The position numbers and the translations under genes were made by a program. A DNA stretch of 64,000 bases from an uncultured Flavobacteriaceae bacterium (GTDB taxonomy: Bacteria; Bacteroidota; Bacteroidia; Flavobacteriales; Flavobacteriaceae): assembly GCA_913045325.1 (NCBI GenBank), contig CAJWPZ010000001.1:149478-213477 (forward strand), written 5' to 3'. Shown in pieces: positions 60,674 through 64,000 of this stretch; the stretch's first letter is position 1, and every line of letters starts with the position of its first letter. The notes beneath the pieces are model-generated. The model did not search any database and had not been told where the DNA came from. It saw only the letters and a program-made list of their open reading frames with translations.

Positions 60674-62020
60674 TTAAATAACCCCCTTTGGTGTTTCCAT
60701 GGCTAAGGGTAAATACTTCTTGCGGTACTTTATAATTAAGGCTACTGCTCTCCACCCTACCCATACAATTATTGCTCCCCAAATACCTATAAGACCCCAT
60801 CCCATATAGTTTGAGAGTAACAGCATAGGAATAAAACCTAAAAAAGTAGACCCTAATAATACATTTCTTAGATAGGCCATTTCGCCCAGGCCTTTAAAAA
60901 TTGCATCAAGGGTAAATGCTATGGCGTTAAAGGGCAAGCAAATTAATACCATAAAAAACATGCCTGTAAATATACTAAGTACCAAAGGATCTTTATTGAA
61001 AATGAGCCCCACATAGTTGTAACAAAACACCCCGGCTAAAATTAAACCTATGGCTACAATGGTGTTATACAAGGTTACTCTTTTGGTTAATTTCCAGAGA
61101 GAGAGGTAGTTTTTTGCTCCAAGAAGCCTGCCTCCAAGAATATTTCCGGCAGCGCCATACCCGTCTAGAAAAAAGGCCGTAAACAACCAGATATTCATGG
61201 CAATGGTATGAACTGCAACATACTCTTTGCCAAGTCCTGCAGCCTCTCTTGTGGAAAGTATAAGGGCAACATTTAACGCAATAGAGCGTAAAAATAAATT
61301 AGCACACATACTAACAAGGCGCTTGATTTGAGGGTGCAATGGAAACTCAAGGCGTAAAGATACCTGGGTTTTTTTTAATACCAGTACTAAAGATAATAGT
61401 GCCATTACACCTTGAGCCACTAAACTTGCCCAAGCAGCGCCAACAACACCCATAGGAGCTATAAAACTATCTAGGCCATATACAAGTAAAAAGTCAAGTC
61501 CGATATTTACCCCTGCACCAATGGCTGCGATTATCATGGGCCAAAAAGTGTTTTGCAGCCCTCTAAAAAGTCCAAAAACAGCGAAGGTGAAGAGCGTCAA
61601 AGGGAAGCCCCAAACCCTAATGTTGTAATAGGCTATACTTAGGTCTAAAATCATACCCTTTGCATTGAGGAGTGTGAAAATTTCTTCCACAAAAAAATAG
61701 GTAGAGCCCAACACTATAAAACTCAATAAAATATTAAAAAAAATGGCCTGGGCCGGAAAACTTCTTAAATCTGCAAGGGTTCCTGCGCCTACATTTTGGG
61801 ATACAATGGCGCTTATGGCGCTTCTAGTTTGAGCTAAAATCCAGATAAGAGCAGATAAAAACACGCCAACAATACCAACGGCAGCCAAAGACTCTGTTCC
61901 AAACTCAGGAATATTGCCAACCACGGCAGCATCTGTGCTAGATAGTATCGGCTCTGCAATACCTGCAATTATAGCGGGTATGGCTAGTTGCTGTATGCGC
62001 TTAAAAGAAATATCAATCAT
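60674..62020 (-). CDS. MATE family efflux transporter
   Basis: A 448-residue inner-membrane transporter with twelve predicted helices, arranged as two six-helix halves. The N-terminal AIPAIIAGIAEPILSSTDAA and the LGGRLLGAKNY segment fit the DinF-like branch of MATE transporters, which export cationic drugs or metabolites in exchange for Na+ or H+. Substrate unknown. It is 18 bp downstream of the GNAT gene on the same strand, so the two are probably co-transcribed. Confidence 0.9.
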   Translation of the reverse strand: MIDISFKRIQQLAIPAIIAGIAEPILSSTDAAVVGNIPEFGTESLAAVGIVGVFLSALIWILAQTRSAISAIVSQNVGAGTLADLRSFPAQAIFFNILLSFIVLGSTYFFVEEIFTLLNAKGMILDLSIAYYNIRVWGFPLTLFTFAVFGLFRGLQNTFWPMIIAAIGAGVNIGLDFLLVYGLDSFIAPMGVVGAAWASLVAQGVMALLSLVLVLKKTQVSLRLEFPLHPQIKRLVSMCANLFLRSIALNVALILSTREAAGLGKEYVAVHTIAMNIWLFTAFFLDGYGAAGNILGGRLLGAKNYLSLWKLTKRVTLYNTIVAIGLILAGVFCYNYVGLIFNKDPLVLSIFTGMFFMVLICLPFNAIAFTLDAIFKGLGEMAYLRNVLLGSTFLGFIPMLLLSNYMGWGLIGIWGAIIVWVGWRAVALIIKYRKKYLPLAMETPKGVI

Positions 62021-62038
62021 GATAAGGGTAAAAGTACA

Positions 62039-62539
62039 CTATAAAATAAGTTCATAACAATAAAAAGGATGCTGACTTTGATTGGGGAAATAAATGCTAC
62101 CAAGGCGTTGATAGCCTCTATTTTTATAAAATTGCTGGTTGCGTTTGTTTTGACTAAAAGTGTCTAATCTTACAGATACTGCCGCATTTGATTTTGCAAA
62201 CGATTCGGCAAAATCCATTAGTTTCCTTGCGTAGCCTTGTTTTTGAAATACCGGAGACACCGCAAGCCTATGGATATAGTAGTGTTTTGTGTCTTGAGTG
62301 AGCCAAGAAATAGCATCGTACTCGCTATCTTTAATACTAGATATTGTTACACAGCCCACTAGGGTATCTTGGATGTATAAAACATACAATTCTCCTCTAT
62401 TAAAGTCTTTGTCAAAGGCCATTGTATTGGGGTAATGTTGGTTCCATTGAAAGATGTTTTCACTGATCATGTGGGCGGCACACAACTTAGTGATAGCAAT
62501 AAGTTGAACAATTTCTGATGCTTTAGCTTTTCTAATCAT
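62039..62539 (-). CDS. GNAT family N-acetyltransferase
   Basis: The 166-residue protein starts MIRKAKASEIVQL. Its acetyl-CoA site is visible in YIHRLAVSPVFQKQGYARKLMDFAE (motif A with the QxxGxA/G loop), followed by QNKRNQQFYKNRGYQRLG. The acceptor is unknown. The ORF track extends 26 residues upstream to 62617, which would overlap the divergent universal stress gene; the shorter start is the family-like one. It lies 18 bp upstream of the MATE gene. Confidence 0.87.
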   Translation of the reverse strand: MIRKAKASEIVQLIAITKLCAAHMISENIFQWNQHYPNTMAFDKDFNRGELYVLYIQDTLVGCVTISSIKDSEYDAISWLTQDTKHYYIHRLAVSPVFQKQGYARKLMDFAESFAKSNAAVSVRLDTFSQNKRNQQFYKNRGYQRLGSIYFPNQSQHPFYCYELIL

Positions 62540-62549
62540 ATTTATAACG

Positions 62550-62557
62550 TAATTTTG
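62550..62557 (+). promoter_or_regulatory. Putative -7 element for the universal stress protein gene
   Basis: TAATTTTG fits TAnnTTTG, 28 bp upstream of the ATG. No TTG at consensus spacing was seen. Confidence 0.4.
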
Positions 62558-62585
62558 TTCCCATTTTTTAAATATACCTAATTCT

Positions 62586-63380
62586 ATGAAAAACATATTA
62601 GTACCTATTGGATCCAATGATAATGCTGCAGGTAATTTACAATATGCAATAGATCTTGCCTACCATTGGGATGCCTATGTGTATGTTTTTTCTGCCTTTA
62701 GAGAACTCTCTAAAGTTGGAGGTCTTGCCAAGGTAAATGCTATTATCAAGGAAGATTGTGAAAACAGGCTTCAAGAGGTGTTGGCTAAAGTAGATAAAAA
62801 AGGAGTTACCGTGATAGACCATCCTATAAAAGGAAGTGTTTTGGAAACAGTTGTACGCTTTAACAAACATGTCTCTGTAGACCTAATGGTGCTCTCCCCT
62901 AGATCTAATAGCATTAGAGAAGAAGTATACCTAGGAAAAACCACGGGTAACTTGATTAAAAACACGAACATACCGGTGCTTATTGTGCCAGAGGGTGATG
63001 TGTTTAAAGGTCCTGAAACGATCTTAATGGCCTTTAAAGACGGAAACTTTAAACATAAAAGTATAATAGAGCCGTTAAAAAAATTCTTGGTTCATTTTGG
63101 GTCTGAAGTAAAATTATTGCATGTTACTACCCCAGAGAGCACTCCAGAGATGGAGCATGTAAGTAATAAGCTTAAAAAGCTACAAACTTCTTACACCAAA
63201 AGCGAAAATGCTACCACGTTTCAAGGAGTTTTAGAACATTTCCAGAGTCATAACCCAGATATGGTTTGTGTTGTAAGGCGCAAGCGAGGCTTCTTTAAAA
63301 AATTATGGGGTAAAAATGTAGTGCTTAAAAAGGAGTTTCATACCTCAAAACCCTTGTTGGTGCTCTCAAGCCATCAGTAG
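62586..63380 (+). CDS. Universal stress protein (two UspA-like domains)
   Basis: A 264-residue cytosolic protein. The first Usp domain covers about 1-140 (KNILVPIGSNDNAAGNLQYAIDLA, then VYLGKTTGNLIKNTNIPVLIVP, a modified ATP-loop pattern), and a more divergent second half covers about 145-264, ending LVLSSH. UspA proteins are induced by growth arrest and stress, and some bind ATP; the altered loop makes ATP binding uncertain. It is divergent from the GNAT/MATE unit. Confidence 0.88.
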   Translation: MKNILVPIGSNDNAAGNLQYAIDLAYHWDAYVYVFSAFRELSKVGGLAKVNAIIKEDCENRLQEVLAKVDKKGVTVIDHPIKGSVLETVVRFNKHVSVDLMVLSPRSNSIREEVYLGKTTGNLIKNTNIPVLIVPEGDVFKGPETILMAFKDGNFKHKSIIEPLKKFLVHFGSEVKLLHVTTPESTPEMEHVSNKLKKLQTSYTKSENATTFQGVLEHFQSHNPDMVCVVRRKRGFFKKLWGKNVVLKKEFHTSKPLLVLSSHQ

Positions 63381-63421
63381 TTATTAAGCCAAACAATCTA
63401 ATCTAACAAATAGAATAGTTG

Positions 63422-63429
63422 TACTTTTG
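63422..63429 (+). promoter_or_regulatory. Putative -7 element for tRNA-Ala
   Basis: TACTTTTG fits TAnnTTTG and lies 33 bp before the mature tRNA 5' end. No TTG at the expected spacing was found. Confidence 0.45.
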
Positions 63430-63462
63430 TGCTCTAAGAGCAGGAGTAAAAACAATAAAAAA

Positions 63463-63536
63463 GGGGGATTAGCTCAGTTGGCTAGAGCATTTGGCTGGCA
63501 GTCAAAGGGTCATCGGTTCGAATCCGATATTCTCCA
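63463..63536 (+). tRNA. tRNA-Ala (anticodon GGC)
   Basis: A complete cloverleaf can be folded: acceptor GGGGGAT / ATTCTCC with two G-U pairs, D-stem GCTC/GAGC, anticodon arm TTTGG-CTGGCAG-TCAAA giving anticodon GGC, variable loop GGGTC, and T-arm ATCGG-TTCGAAT-CCGAT. The discriminator base is A and CCA is not encoded. It decodes GCC and GCU. Confidence 0.95.
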
Positions 63537-63539
63537 CTT

Positions 63540-63571
63540 AAAAGCAACATCTTGTCGGTGTTGCTTTTTTT
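63540..63571 (+). terminator. Terminator after tRNA-Ala
   Basis: A 9-bp stem (AAAGCAACA / TGTTGCTTT), a 9-nt loop and a seven-T run begin 4 bp after the tRNA. Confidence 0.88.
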
Positions 63572-63666
63572 ATAGTCTGTGGGGGGTAGCCAGTTGTGAA
63601 ACACTCTAAAAGGCTTACACTACTTTTATCTATACAACACAAAGAACAGTAAAAAACTACTAAAAA

Positions 63667-63686
63667 TTGACAGACTTTTGACAGAC
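63667..63686. repeat. Tandem 9-bp direct repeat TTGACAGAC
   Basis: Two exact copies of TTGACAGAC (63667-63675 and 63678-63686) with an 11-bp period lie between the tRNA terminator and the BspA-like gene. The spacing of about one helical turn is typical of a protein-binding site or a recombinase arm site. Confidence 0.6.
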
Positions 63687-63724
63687 ATTTATGTTCTTTT
63701 CGCTTTTTACACTCTTTAACAACC

Positions 63725-63741
63725 TATGTTGTGCCAACATA
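63725..63741. repeat. Inverted repeat TATGTTG-TGC-CAACATA
   Basis: Seven-base perfect arms with a 3-nt centre lie in the non-coding stretch downstream of the tRNA. No T-run follows, so it is not a standard terminator; it may be an operator or core recombination site. Confidence 0.5.
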
Positions 63742-63819
63742 TCTGCTCTAAAGAGTAATTTTAAAAAGAAAGAAACCTACTAAATTAATAGTAAGGGTTA
63801 TAGGGAGTTATTAAAGTCT

Positions 63820-64000
63820 TTAGTTAGGGTCGCAGTTAGTAAAGTTAGGTTTTGGTTGTGTCCAAGAGGTAGCGCCATCGCTAAAGTTATAACAATCTGT
63901 AACACCATTAACACTCCAAGAACTTAAATCTTGGTTGAAAGAAACAGCATCACTAAACATCACATACATAATGACCACATTGCTTACATCCCAATTACCA
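63820..64000 (-). CDS. C-terminal end of a BspA/DUF285-type repeat surface protein (partial)
   Basis: This frame is absent from the ORF track because it is cut by the window edge. It gives 59 residues before the TAA stop. It carries the DUF285 (26-residue surface repeat) pattern: GNWDVSNVVIMYVMF, FNQDLSSWSVNGVTDC and the TSWTQPKPNFTNC end. These proteins are secreted leucine-rich-repeat-like surface proteins in Bacteroidota and Mycoplasma. No sorting domain follows the repeats here. The rest of the gene lies to the right of the window. Confidence 0.82.
   Translation of the reverse strand, partial: GNWDVSNVVIMYVMFSDAVSFNQDLSSWSVNGVTDCYNFSDGATSWTQPKPNFTNCDPN

Noticed and set aside
63427-63609. 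60-residue plus-strand ORF over the tRNA
   Set aside because: It reads through tRNA-Ala and its terminator; the AQLARAFGWQSKGHRFES-like peptide is the usual false translation of a tRNA gene.

Overview
The window looks like a chromosomal segment of a Flavobacteriaceae bacterium (phylum Bacteroidota). The evidence is: low-GC DNA; promoter elements of the TTG-N17-23-TAnnTTTG type in place of TTGACA/TATAAT; several type IX secretion (T9SS) cargo and PorP/SprF genes; paired TonB-dependent receptors; and family-level proteins typical of flavobacteria (DUF2480, DUF3078, DUF4254, DUF5689, DUF6341, DUF6427). The genus cannot be fixed from the sequence alone. Family names are assigned from recognised motifs, not from searches. 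Most of the window is housekeeping DNA with tight operons; no insertion sequence, CRISPR array, rRNA operon or prophage was seen.

Left part (1-8 kb): a secreted Asp-box beta-propeller protein, an M24B Xaa-Pro aminopeptidase, a BrnQ branched-chain amino-acid carrier, an alpha/beta hydrolase and ThiL. From 8.0 to 13.4 kb lies a four-gene surface operon: a T9SS LVIVD-propeller protein, a seven-repeat lipoprotein, an MbnP-like lipoprotein and an MbnH/MauG-like di-heme lipoprotein. This is a plausible copper-handling module and the strongest candidate for unusual biology. From 13.6 to 21.9 kb runs the SUF iron-sulfur operon (sufA-like, sufB, sufC, sufD, sufS, sufE, sufT) interrupted by two small lipoprotein genes and followed by DUF2480 and DUF3078 genes. 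HflX is convergent to it.

Middle part (23-47.7 kb): a T9SS type B set (large CHU_C-type surface protein, PorP/SprF-like protein, OmpA/PD40 protein) is followed by a gene-free 545-bp stretch with two strong terminators and a perfect (GA)20 tract. Next comes a divergent locus of a TonB-dependent receptor plus DUF5689 lipoprotein on one strand and a secreted endonuclease/exonuclease/phosphatase on the other. Then come a second TonB-dependent receptor and a long minus-strand run: uvrC, a patatin-barrel fusion, homogentisate dioxygenase, DUF3108, tryptophan 2,3-dioxygenase and an M23 peptidase.

Right part (47.9-64 kb): rimK, an AstE/aspartoacylase-family gene and 5-formyl-THF cyclo-ligase; the lspA/dksA-like/ileS group; purD; the DUF6341/DUF6427/DUF4254/glycosyltransferase-9 neighbourhood; a PaaE-type reductase, a MATE transporter, a GNAT enzyme and a universal stress protein; then tRNA-Ala(GGC) with a terminator. 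The window closes inside a minus-strand BspA/DUF285-type repeat protein that is missing from the ORF track.

Several ORF-track starts were moved downstream because a promoter -7 element, the neighbouring gene or the family N-terminus shows that the longest ORF is not the gene (pepP-like gene, alpha/beta hydrolase, sufB, sufC, OmpA-family gene, second TonB receptor, hmgA, DUF6341, PaaE-type reductase, GNAT).
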